Below, one piece after another: positions 1 to 6,012 of a stretch of DNA of 12,044 nucleotides (the stretch's first letter is position 1; the number at the start of each line of letters is the position of its first letter). The stretch lies in assembly GCA_030042765.1 (NCBI GenBank), contig JASHZA010000058.1:1-12044 (forward strand), in the 5' to 3' direction. This stretch comes from Candidatus Binataceae bacterium. GTDB lineage: Bacteria; Desulfobacterota; Binatia; Binatales; Binataceae. Made by a program: the position numbers and the translations under genes. The notes below the pieces were generated by a model that saw only the letters and a list, made by a program, of their open reading frames with translations, was not told the DNA's origin and did no database searches.

Positions 1-392
1 CCGGCATGGCCGACCAGGATGACGGTGCGTCCCTCGGCGGCATAACGTTCGACCTCGGAGTGGACCTTGGTGACGAGAGGACAGGTGGCGTCGATAATGC
101 GCAGGCCGCGTCCGCGCGCGCGGTCCCATTCGGACGGCGCGACACCGTGAGCGCTGAAAATCACGCGCTGGCCCTGGGGGACGTCGTCGAGGTCTTCGAC
201 AAATACGGCGCCCTCGCGTTCGAGGGCTTCGAGGACAAAGCGGTTGTGGACGATCTGATGGCGCACGTAGAGCGGGCGGCCGTAGTCGTGAAGGGCGCCG
301 CGAACGGCCTCGACGGCGCGGTCGACACCGGCGCAGAACCCGCGGGGTTCGGCCAGGATGATTTTCTCAACCGATGTTTGCGAAGGTAGCAT
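1..392 (-). CDS. ispH: 4-hydroxy-3-methylbut-2-enyl diphosphate reductase (IspH/LytB), N-terminal part
   Basis: Last enzyme of the MEP isoprenoid pathway: an iron-sulfur protein that reduces HMBPP to IPP and DMAPP in the cytoplasm. The reverse strand from the ATG at 392-390 reads [20 protein letters not shown] and continues [10 protein letters not shown], which carries the first cluster cysteine (Cys20). The substrate-binding histidine stretch [10 protein letters not shown], the [14 protein letters not shown] stretch and the second cluster cysteine in [11 protein letters not shown] follow, then VILVGHAG, where the window cuts the gene. About 130 of the usual 290-320 residues are present, and the third cysteine lies outside. 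No Shine-Dalgarno is visible before the ATG; a GTG sits directly upstream of it. A weak -35-like TTGACC lies at 429-434 on this strand, but no good -10 follows. The 96 bases between this start and the moaDE stop hold nothing else recognisable. Identification is by motif recall and is firm. Confidence 0.95.
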   Translation of the reverse strand, partial: MLPSQTSVEKIILAEPRGFCAGVDRAVEAVRGALHDYGRPLYVRHQIVHNRFVLEALEREGAVFVEDLDDVPQGQRVIFSAHGVAPSEWDRARGRGLRIIDATCPLVTKVHSEVERYAAEGRTVILVGHA

Positions 393-488
393 CACGTTTA
401 CGGTTTGATTAACCGATACTGGCCGAGCGGTCAACATCGGATTATCGAACTCGAACTTGTGGGTCACCGGCGTTCCCCTCGCCTCGCG

Positions 489-1193
489 TCAGTGATGGTG
501 AGGTAGATCGGGGTGAGAGGTTTGGCAGCCGATCCAGACTTCGCCACCCACGAAATACTCCTTCTTCCAGATTGGCACGACTTCCTTGAGCCGGTCTATC
601 GCAAAGCGGCATGCTTCGAAGGCTTCGGCTCGATGGGCGGCAGAGACGGCGACGGCGACCGAGGTTTCGCCGATATCGACGAAGCCGATGCGGTGCTGAA
701 TGGCGATGCGGACGATGCTCCACCGCTCGCCGGCCTCGCGGGCGAGCTTGCGCATCTCGGCCAGCGCCATCGGCTCGTAGGCCTCGTATTCGAGGCGCAG
801 GACGTTGCGGCCGGCGTTGTCGCGGCGGGTGGTGCCGACGAAAGTGACGATCGCGCCGGCCGCGGGATGGGCGACGGCGCGTTCGAGCGCAGCGACATCG
901 ACGGTATGGCGGCCGATGCCGATGGGTCCGACCCAGGGCGGATCGATGCCGCCGCTGACCGGTGGAATAAACGCGACCTCGTCACGGTCGGTGGGCCGGT
1001 AGTCTTCCTTGACGTATTCGTGGTTGACGGCGAAGGCGACGCCGTCGTGATGGCCGCCGAGGGCTGGGAACTCTTGGAGCAGGCCGCGCCAGATTTCCCC
1101 GACGGTCGTGCCCGCGGGGAACTCGCGGCTTAGCTCGGCGGTACGGGCGCGCTCGCGCAGGGTCGCAAACAGTTTGAGCGTGAGCCGGTTCAT
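489..1193 (-). CDS. Fused molybdopterin synthase MoaD-MoaE (MoaX type), 234 aa
   Basis: Converts precursor Z (cPMP) to molybdopterin in molybdenum-cofactor synthesis. Residues 1-82 are a ubiquitin-fold MoaD sulfur carrier ending in AFIPPVSGG (74-82), the hallmark C-terminus that must normally be free to form the Gly-Gly thiocarboxylate. Residues from about 95 are MoaE: TFVGTTRRDNAGR (117-129), YEAYEPMA, QHRIG (166-170), and the catalytic lysine region RLKEVVPIWKKEYF, with Lys203 and Lys210 matching E. coli Lys119 and Lys126 by alignment from memory. Separate MoaD and MoaE are about 81 and 150 residues, so the length fits a simple fusion with a short linker (IDPPWVGPIGIGRH). The start MNRLTLKLFA was chosen because residues upstream in the same frame overlap moaB and look unrelated; a weak GGAA precedes the ATG. 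It lies 16 bases after the moaB stop, so the two are probably co-transcribed. The protein ends in three histidines. Confidence 0.93.
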   Translation of the reverse strand: MNRLTLKLFATLRERARTAELSREFPAGTTVGEIWRGLLQEFPALGGHHDGVAFAVNHEYVKEDYRPTDRDEVAFIPPVSGGIDPPWVGPIGIGRHTVDVAALERAVAHPAAGAIVTFVGTTRRDNAGRNVLRLEYEAYEPMALAEMRKLAREAGERWSIVRIAIQHRIGFVDIGETSVAVAVSAAHRAEAFEACRFAIDRLKEVVPIWKKEYFVGGEVWIGCQTSHPDLPHHH

Positions 1194-1209
1194 ATGAATT
1201 CCAGGGATT

Positions 1210-1710
1210 TCACAGCTTGAGCAGATGCGCGATATGGCCGAGTTCAGGCAGCAGCAGCTTTTCCATCGCGAGCCGGCATGCGTTGGGCGAACCGGGCAGC
1301 GCAACCACGAGCTTGCCATAGGCGGTGCCGGCAAGGGCGCGGCTCAGGAACGCGGCGGACCCGATCTCCTGATAGGAGAGCATCCGGAAGAGCTCGCCGA
1401 AGCCCTCGAGCTCCTTGTTGAGCAGCGGGCGGAGCGCTTCGATGGTCGAATCGCGCTGTGTTATGCCGGTGCCGCCGGTTATGATCACGCCGTCGAGGCG
1501 CGGCAGGTTTTCATTGACGGCGGCGCGGATTCGCTCGGGGCTGTCCGGGAGAATCTCGTAATGGGCGACGGTGTGCCCGGCCTGTTCGAGCAATTCCCGG
1601 ATGAGGCGGCCGCTGTCGTCGCTCGCGGGGGTACGCGAGTCGCTCGCGGTGATGACGGCGAGCTGGAGATGGGCGCGGCCACGATGGCGGTGCTGGTCGG
1701 GAACGGACAT
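1210..1710 (-). CDS. moaB: MoaB/MogA-family molybdenum cofactor protein, 166 aa
   Basis: Belongs to the MoaB/Mog family, which binds molybdopterin and, in its active members, adenylylates it before metal insertion. Seen: LAVITASDSRTPASDDSG (17-34), the core motif TGGTGITQRDSTIEALRPLL (78-97) with the family Asp87, and VALPGSPNACRLAMEKLLLPEL (136-157). The length matches the family (about 160-180 residues). The start MSVPDQHRHR was chosen because the conserved fold begins a few residues later; the longer open frame upstream runs into the promoter and 5' end of the divergent gene. No clear Shine-Dalgarno precedes this ATG, and a poor -10-like TATTGT lies about 13 bases upstream, so the leader may be very short. 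The fused moaDE follows after 16 bases. MoaB and MogA cannot be separated by eye; the GGTGITQRD form favours MoaB. Confidence 0.92.
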   Translation of the reverse strand: MSVPDQHRHRGRAHLQLAVITASDSRTPASDDSGRLIRELLEQAGHTVAHYEILPDSPERIRAAVNENLPRLDGVIITGGTGITQRDSTIEALRPLLNKELEGFGELFRMLSYQEIGSAAFLSRALAGTAYGKLVVALPGSPNACRLAMEKLLLPELGHIAHLLKL

Positions 1711-1720
1711 CGGCACAAAG

Positions 1721-1748
1721 TTTACAATAGCGCTGCGCGTACTATAAG
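1721..1748 (+). promoter_or_regulatory. Candidate sigma70 promoter for the FAD oxidoreductase, with a dyad in the spacer
   Basis: TTTACA (1721-1726) and TATAAG (1743-1748) each match the consensus at five of six positions and are 16 bases apart, about 68 bases before the start codon at 1817. The spacer contains an imperfect dyad, ATAGCGC (1727-1733) against GCG-TA-CTAT (1737-1745), that could bind a regulator. A divergent minus-strand promoter for moaB would overlap the same bases, but its elements are poor. Confidence 0.5.
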
Positions 1749-1816
1749 CAATGCGAAACCGGATCGAGCGAAGAAGCGTCCGTGGCGGCCAGTAAGCGAG
1801 TACCCTGGAGACTTCG

Positions 1817-3340
1817 ATGGCATCGGCGTTAAAGGACCCGTTAATCGCGCCGGCGGATGCGTACAACCTGAAACTGATCGCGAATGTGCATCCGGAGGGA
1901 TGGGTCAATCCGGAGCCTGCACCGCGCTACAACCTGGTTGTGGTCGGCGGCGGCACCGCAGGGCTGGTGTGCGCGGCGGGTGCGGCCGGGCTCGGCGCAA
2001 GGGTCGCGCTGGTCGAGCGGAAGCTGACGGGCGGCGACTGCCTGAATTACGGATGCGTACCGTCGAAGACGTTGATACGTGCGGCGCGATCGGCCGCGGA
2101 AACCCGTGATGCGATCCGGATGGGTGTGACGGGAGGATCGGTTCGGGTGGATTTCGGTTCGGTGATGGAGCGGGTGCGCCGGGTGCGCGCCGAACTCAGC
2201 CGCAACGATTCGGTTGCGCGGTTCACGGGGCTGGGGGTGGACGTGTTTCTCGGCGACGCGCGGTTCGGCGGCCCCAACCGGATCGAGGTAGACGGGCAGA
2301 CGCTGAGTTTCAGGCGTGCGGTGATCGCGACGGGTGCGCGCGCGATCGCGCCGCCGATTCCGGGTCTGGCGGAGGCTGGGTATCTCACCAACGAGACGGT
2401 GTTTTCTTTGACGGCGATGCCCGCGCGGATTGCGGTAATCGGCGGCGGGCCGATCGGGTGCGAACTGGCGCAAGCGTTCGCGAGACTCGGCGCGGAGGTC
2501 GCGATTCTGGAGGTGATGGACCAGATCCTGATCCGCGAGGATCGCGAGGCGGCGGCGCGGCTCGAAGCCGCGCTCGTCGGCGAGAATGTCGAGATTGTTA
2601 CCGGGTGCAGGATTAGCGGAGTCGAGCGGCGCCAATCGGACAAGGTGATCCGTTACGAGGGGGCGGGGTCGGCTGGCGAACTGGCGGTCGACGAGATTCT
2701 GGTTGGCGCGCGGCGCGCACCGAACGTCGAGGAACTGAACCTGGAAGCGGCGGGAATCGAGTACGATCGCCAAGGGGTGCGAGTCGACGATTACCTGCGG
2801 ACGTCCAACCGGAATATCTACGCCGCGGGGGACGTTTGCACCGCGTACCGGTTCACGCACGTTGCCGATGCGATGGCGCGAATCGTGATTCGTAACGCAT
2901 TGTTTTGGGGGCGGGCCCGCGTCAGCCGGCTGACGATCCCGTGGTGTACCTACATGGATCCGGAAATCGCGCAGATCGGTCTCTCCGAGGCGGAGGCGGT
3001 GGCACGCGGGATACGCGTGACGACATTCGTGCAGGAACTGAGCGAAGTTGACCGGGCGGTGATCGACGAAGAGACGGAGGGATTCGTCAAGGTGCTGGTG
3101 ACGCGCGGCGGAGATCGAATCGTTGGCGCAACCATCGTCGCCCGGCATGCGAGCGAGATGATCTCGGAAATTGGGGTGGCGATGGCGGCGGGTCTGGGAC
3201 TCGGCGCAATCGCAAACGTGATTCATCCGTACCCGACCCAGGCCGAAGGGATCAGAAAGATTGGTGACGCCTACAATCGGACGCGTCTAACGCCGCGGGT
3301 CAAGCGGATTTTCGATAGATGGCTCGCGTGGACGCGGTGA
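1817..3340 (+). CDS. Mercuric-reductase-like FAD/NAD(P) pyridine nucleotide-disulfide oxidoreductase, 507 aa
   Basis: A class I flavoprotein disulfide oxidoreductase, cytoplasmic by lack of signal peptide. An N-terminal extension of about 38 residues precedes the FAD site VVVGGGTAGL (41-50). The redox-active disulfide is in GGDCLNYGCVPSK (72-84; Cys75, Cys80, Lys84). The NAD(P) site is IAVIGGGPIGCELA (205-218), the second FAD contact is YAAGDV (335-340), and the dimerisation domain ends with NVIHPYPTQAEGIRKIGDAYNRTRLTP, where His470 and Glu477 are the likely catalytic pair. The N-terminal NmerA domain and C-terminal Cys-Cys of true mercuric reductases are absent, and there is no mer gene nearby, so mercury reduction is not supported. 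The HPYPTQ form fits a widespread uncharacterised subgroup often labelled mercuric reductase. The start is supported by GGAG (1806-1809), seven bases before ATG. The substrate is unknown. Confidence 0.9.
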   Translation: MASALKDPLIAPADAYNLKLIANVHPEGWVNPEPAPRYNLVVVGGGTAGLVCAAGAAGLGARVALVERKLTGGDCLNYGCVPSKTLIRAARSAAETRDAIRMGVTGGSVRVDFGSVMERVRRVRAELSRNDSVARFTGLGVDVFLGDARFGGPNRIEVDGQTLSFRRAVIATGARAIAPPIPGLAEAGYLTNETVFSLTAMPARIAVIGGGPIGCELAQAFARLGAEVAILEVMDQILIREDREAAARLEAALVGENVEIVTGCRISGVERRQSDKVIRYEGAGSAGELAVDEILVGARRAPNVEELNLEAAGIEYDRQGVRVDDYLRTSNRNIYAAGDVCTAYRFTHVADAMARIVIRNALFWGRARVSRLTIPWCTYMDPEIAQIGLSEAEAVARGIRVTTFVQELSEVDRAVIDEETEGFVKVLVTRGGDRIVGATIVARHASEMISEIGVAMAAGLGLGAIANVIHPYPTQAEGIRKIGDAYNRTRLTPRVKRIFDRWLAWTR

Positions 3341-3372
3341 CAAGCAGCGGGGAAGCGGCTCGCCCGAGAAGG

Positions 3373-3576
3373 CTAGCGCAAGCGAACGTTGAAGGCCTGG
3401 CGGCCCTTCTCGCCCGGGCGTACGTCGAACTGAACCTCGTTGCCTTCGCGCAGATCCTCGAAGTAGACCTTGGGGCCGAGGCGCGAGCGATGGAAGAAGA
3501 CCTCGTCGCCGCCGTCGTCAGGAATAATGAAACCGAAGCCTTTGTCTTTGATGATCTTCTTGATCGTGCCGAACAT
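3373..3576 (-). CDS. Cold-shock domain protein (CspA family), 67 aa
   Basis: Small single-stranded nucleic-acid binding beta-barrel that acts as an RNA chaperone. Seen: RNP1 KGFGFI (12-17) and RNP2 VFFHRS (26-31), separated by an acidic loop (PDDGGDE), then the normal end GEKGRQAFNVRLR. The length is typical. The N-terminus MFGTIKKIIKD lacks the Trp found in the KWFN motif of enterobacterial CspA; this IKKI form is common in deltaproteobacterial-type genomes. A full Shine-Dalgarno GGAGGT (3586-3581 on this strand) sits four bases before the ATG and fixes the start. It converges with the oxidoreductase gene, with only 32 bases between their stop codons, and diverges from the 76-residue gene. 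Confidence 0.96.
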   Translation of the reverse strand: MFGTIKKIIKDKGFGFIIPDDGGDEVFFHRSRLGPKVYFEDLREGNEVQFDVRPGEKGRQAFNVRLR

Positions 3577-3609
3577 TGAAACCTCCGGACGCCGGTGCCC
3601 GATTGATAA

Positions 3610-3637
3610 AGCTTAGGCCATGCGCGTCATATGTAAA
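3610..3637 (-). promoter_or_regulatory. Candidate promoter of the cold-shock gene
   Basis: On the minus strand TTTACA (3637-3632, five of six matches) is followed after 16 bases by TAAGCT (3615-3610, three of six). This would give a leader of about 27 bases before the ATG at 3576. That is much shorter than the long structured leaders of the cold-induced enterobacterial csp genes, so classical cspA-type thermoregulation is not indicated. Confidence 0.35.
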
Positions 3638-3672
3638 GAGCCGAATGAGAAGCCGCGGAAGGGGAACGAGAC

Positions 3673-3903
3673 GTGCTGAAGGCGGTCACACTGAAGGAGA
3701 TTGAGCGGATCTTTACGATCACCGATGCGCTGGGAATTTCGCGTGAGGCGATCGTGATCCCGCTGCGGACCGAGAACCCGGGACGAATCCAGTTGCTGGC
3801 CAACGGCAAGCTCGAGATAGTGGTCGAGCGCGACGCCGATTTCGAGGAGTGGGTCAGCGGTTTGGAGTCGCGGATTCGGGCTTTGATGAATCGGCCGGAC
3901 TGA
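3673..3903 (+). CDS. Hypothetical protein, 76 aa, convergent overlap with the biotin carrier gene
   Basis: Not recognised. It starts at GTG (3673) with AAGGGGA at 3658-3664, eight bases upstream. The protein (MLKAVTLKEIERIFTITDAL at its start) is soluble, has no signal or membrane segment, and shows an alternating charged/hydrophobic pattern: a helix-like N-terminus, a strand-like middle (AIVIPLR, GRIQLLANGKLEIVVE) and a final helix EEWVSGLESRIRALMN. Its composition is balanced, unlike the Arg/Ala/Pro-rich shadow frames around it, which supports real coding. The last 50 bases overlap the 3' end of the biotin carrier gene on the other strand. It diverges from the cold-shock gene. No convincing promoter was found. 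Confidence 0.65.
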   Translation: MLKAVTLKEIERIFTITDALGISREAIVIPLRTENPGRIQLLANGKLEIVVERDADFEEWVSGLESRIRALMNRPD

Positions 3904-4381
3904 GTTCGAGCAGCACGGCGCCGTGTTCGACCATCGCACCTGGCGCGGCGTGCACTTTGCCCACGATCGCGTCGCCTTCGGCGTAGAGCGTGGTCTCCAT
4001 CTTCATCGCTTCGAGGACGAGCAGAGGCTGTCCGGCAGCAACCGCCTCGCCTTCGGCGACGACTACCTTCAACACTTTGCCGGGCATCGGGGCTGTCACC
4101 TCGGGTGTCGCGAGGCCGTGAGCGCCGCGGGCACCGCGTCCCTCGACCGGAATGAGGTCGAACACGGCGGGGCCGACGGCGACCAGGATCGAGTTGCGGC
4201 GGCGCGCCGCATGGACGCGCAGGCTTCGACCGCGGCTGCGCACGAGCGCACCGCCCCTGGCGGCAGGCTCGATTTCCGCAGTGATCTCCTCGCCGTCAAT
4301 ACGCAGGCGGAGCAAGGCGCCGTCGCGCGAAAGGATTTCGACGTCGAAAGTCTGGGCGCCGTTGGCGGTGCGGAACTTCAT
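3854..4381 (-). CDS. Biotin/lipoyl carrier protein (BCCP) of a split acyl-CoA carboxylase, 175 aa
   Basis: Carries biotin between the biotin carboxylase and a carboxyltransferase. The biotinyl domain spans about 93-162: APMPGKVLKVVVAEGEAV (97-114), the biotinylation motif EAMKMET with Lys127, then GDAIVGKVHAAPGAMVEHG. The first 85 residues (FRTANGAQTFDVEILSRDG, then strand-rich sequence ending AVFDLIPVE) match in style the beta-barrel half of the BT domain of methylcrotonyl/propionyl-CoA carboxylase alpha chains, which is unlike the Pro/Ala-rich N-terminus of the AccB used for fatty-acid synthesis. The start ATG overlaps the upstream stop as ATGA (4381-4378), so translation is probably coupled. 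A longer reading of the frame back to 4420 lies inside the carboxylase gene and is not needed. The 3' 50 bases overlap the opposing 76-residue gene. Confidence 0.9.
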   Translation of the reverse strand: MKFRTANGAQTFDVEILSRDGALLRLRIDGEEITAEIEPAARGGALVRSRGRSLRVHAARRRNSILVAVGPAVFDLIPVEGRGARGAHGLATPEVTAPMPGKVLKVVVAEGEAVAAGQPLLVLEAMKMETTLYAEGDAIVGKVHAAPGAMVEHGAVLLELSPADSSKPESATPNR

Positions 4382-5895
4382 CGCCGGCTCCACAGCTCGA
4401 AGCTGCCCAGCCGCGCCCACGGCGAACGTACGGCTGCTTCCGCAGCGCCGTCGGCCGGCGCGGTGCCGATTGCACCGGCGCGGGCGGGTTCGAATGCCCC
4501 CTGCGCCGTCATCGCGGCCGCGGCCAACGCGATCCTGAGGTCGTCATACGCAGGGGCCCATTGCGGGAAGAATTGCGGCAGGAACTGGGTCGAAAGGTCG
4601 GCGCGAGCAAACGGTTCGCTCAGAACGACGTCGCGCAGGAAAGCCGCCGTGTTCTGCACACCGAGCAGGAAGAATTCGTCGAGCGCGGCGGCGATCCGGG
4701 CCCGCGCACGATCGCGGTTCTCGCCGTGGCAGATGAGCTTGGCGAGAAGGCTGTCGTAGTAGGGCGAAATCGTCGTGCCGGCCGCGATGTGGGTATCGAC
4801 GCGCACCCCGGGCCCCGCGGGCAGGTTGAGTTCGAGCACAGTGCCGGTGGCGGGCCGGAAATCGTGCGCGGCGTCCTCGGCATTGATGCGGCATTCGATG
4901 GCGCATCCGCGCGGCGTCTGCGGTTCGGCAACCCTTGCGCCCGCGGCGATTTCGAGCTGGTCGCAAACCAGGTCCCGCCCGAAGCAAAGTTCGGTCACCG
5001 GATGCTCGACCTGAAGGCGCGCGTTGACTTCGAGGAAGTAGAAGCTGCCGCCATCGACCAGGAATTCGAAGGTTCCGGCGTTGCGATAACCTGCCGTTCG
5101 CGCAAGCCGTAGCGCGGAGTCGATGATGCGCGAGCGCAGATCGGCGGCGAGCCCGGGTGCGGGCGATTCCTCGATCACCTTCTGGTAGCGGCGCTGGATC
5201 GAGCATTCGCGCTCGCCGATCGCGACGACGCGCCCGTGATGGTCACCGAGGATCTGGACTTCGATATGGCGGGGCCGGGCGAGGTAGCGCTCGAGGAAGA
5301 TGCGGCCGTCGCCGAAGGCGGCCTTGGCCTCGCGGGAGGCGGCCTCCAGCGCACCGGCGAGGTCCTGGGCACTTTCGACGATGCGCATCCCGCGGCCGCC
5401 GCCACCGGCGGCTGCTTTTATCAGGATCGGAAAGCTGGCTTCGTCTGCGAACGTCCGGGCAGACGCCGGATCGGCAACGTCGATGCCAAGGACGACCGGC
5501 ACGCCGGCCTCGATGGCGAGGCGGCGAGCGGCGACCTTGTCGCCGAGCGTCGCCATTACCTGCGCCGGCGGTCCGATAAAGATGAGCCCTGCTGCTTCGG
5601 CGGCGCGTTCGAAGTCAGGCCGTTCCGAGAGAAAGCCGTAACCGGGATGGATAGCGTCGGCGCGCAGCTCTTTGGCCGCCTGGATGATCGCGGCGATGTT
5701 CAGATAGCTCTGCGCAGGTTCGGGAGGACCGATCAGGCGCGCATCGTCCGCCGCGGCCACGTGGGCGGCAGATGCATCGGCCTCCGAATAGACGGCGGCA
5801 GTGCGAATTCCCATCACGCGGGCGCTGCGGATAATGCGCAGGGCAATTTCGCCGCGATTGGCGACCAGAAGCCGGGTTATCCTTCGCTTTTCCAC
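4378..5895 (-). CDS. Acyl-CoA carboxylase biotin carboxylase subunit, 505 aa
   Basis: ATP-dependent carboxylation of carrier-bound biotin with bicarbonate. Seen: N-domain LLVANRGEIALRIIRSARVM (9-28), AIHPGYGFLSE (81-91), the ATP-grasp glycine loop IKAAAGGGGRGMR (159-171), ERYLARPRHIEVQILGD (202-218), GERECSIQRRYQKVIEESPAP (227-247), FLEVNARLQVEHPVTE (287-302; Glu289, Asn291, Arg293, Gln295, Val296, Glu297) and ECRINAED (334-341; Arg336). The catalytic set looks complete. AccC is about 450 residues; the extra 55 here end in SPWARLGSFELWSRR, which resembles the beginning of the BT domain in fused alpha chains. The start is GTG at 5895, as the conserved sequence begins within ten residues of it; only a poor GGTAGG-like ribosome site is visible. 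The substrate (acetyl-, propionyl-, methylcrotonyl- or another acyl-CoA) cannot be told, because no carboxyltransferase gene is adjacent. Confidence 0.93.
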   Translation of the reverse strand: MEKRRITRLLVANRGEIALRIIRSARVMGIRTAAVYSEADASAAHVAAADDARLIGPPEPAQSYLNIAAIIQAAKELRADAIHPGYGFLSERPDFERAAEAAGLIFIGPPAQVMATLGDKVAARRLAIEAGVPVVLGIDVADPASARTFADEASFPILIKAAAGGGGRGMRIVESAQDLAGALEAASREAKAAFGDGRIFLERYLARPRHIEVQILGDHHGRVVAIGERECSIQRRYQKVIEESPAPGLAADLRSRIIDSALRLARTAGYRNAGTFEFLVDGGSFYFLEVNARLQVEHPVTELCFGRDLVCDQLEIAAGARVAEPQTPRGCAIECRINAEDAAHDFRPATGTVLELNLPAGPGVRVDTHIAAGTTISPYYDSLLAKLICHGENRDRARARIAAALDEFFLLGVQNTAAFLRDVVLSEPFARADLSTQFLPQFFPQWAPAYDDLRIALAAAAMTAQGAFEPARAGAIGTAPADGAAEAAVRSPWARLGSFELWSRR

Positions 5896-5932
5896 GTGTC
5901 GAGCAGCCTACCACAAGCGCCGCGGGTTCTGA

Positions 5933-5946
5933 CCACGCGAGCGTGG
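5933..5946. promoter_or_regulatory. Perfect inverted repeat CCACGC-GA-GCGTGG between carboxylase and maoC
   Basis: Six-base arms with a two-base centre, located just upstream of the candidate maoC promoter and 38 bases upstream of the carboxylase start. It may be an operator for a dimeric regulator serving one or both divergent genes; a chance hairpin in GC-rich DNA is the alternative. Confidence 0.4.
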
Positions 5947-5948
5947 AG

Positions 5949-5977
5949 TTTGCACGCGGCGGGCACATTCGAATAAT
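5949..5977 (+). promoter_or_regulatory. Candidate sigma70 promoter for the MaoC hydratase gene
   Basis: TTTGCA (5949-5954) and AATAAT (5972-5977) are 17 bases apart, the optimal spacing; they match consensus at four and five of six positions. The predicted start of transcription, near 5984, falls on the left arm of the GAGAC/GTCTC inverted repeat. Confidence 0.45.
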
Positions 5978-5983
5978 TGCGTC

Positions 5984-5996
5984 GAGACAACGTCTC
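5984..5996. promoter_or_regulatory. Perfect inverted repeat GAGAC-AAC-GTCTC at the predicted maoC transcription start
   Basis: Five-base arms with a three-base centre, placed between the -10 element and the AAAGGAG ribosome site (6002-6008). The position suits a repressor operator or a small 5' leader hairpin. No cognate regulator can be named. Confidence 0.35.
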
Positions 5997-6012
5997 CAGG
6001 GAAAGGAGAATC

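Noticed and set aside
6-389. A 127-codon plus-strand open frame opposite ispH
   Set aside because: The minus strand reads the conserved IspH N-terminus; the plus frame is its shadow, rich in Asp, Gly and Ala.
1194-1334. N-terminal extension of the MoaD-MoaE frame to 1334
   Set aside because: These 47 residues are Cys/Ser/Pro-rich, overlap the moaB 3' end in another frame, and precede a natural MoaD start.
1711-1908. N-terminal extension of MoaB to 1908
   Set aside because: It would cover the promoter and the first codons of the divergent oxidoreductase; the family fold starts after the chosen Met.
1841-3226. A 461-codon open frame on the minus strand opposite the FAD oxidoreductase
   Set aside because: Its product is rich in Arg, His, Pro and Asp with no motif or fold, and the opposite frame encodes a complete flavoprotein. 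Long antisense frames are expected in GC-rich genes.
1817-3340. Annotation as a true mercuric reductase
   Set aside because: It lacks the N-terminal heavy-metal domain and the C-terminal cysteine pair, and no merR, merT or merP is nearby.
5236-5976. A 246-codon plus-strand open frame over the biotin carboxylase 5' half
   Set aside because: Mirror of the conserved ATP-grasp coding frame, low in motif content, with no ribosome site. Similar shadows at 513-1133, 1225-2109, 3923-4759, 4544-5206, 8612-9145, 9129-9770 and 10443-11123 were dropped for the same reason.
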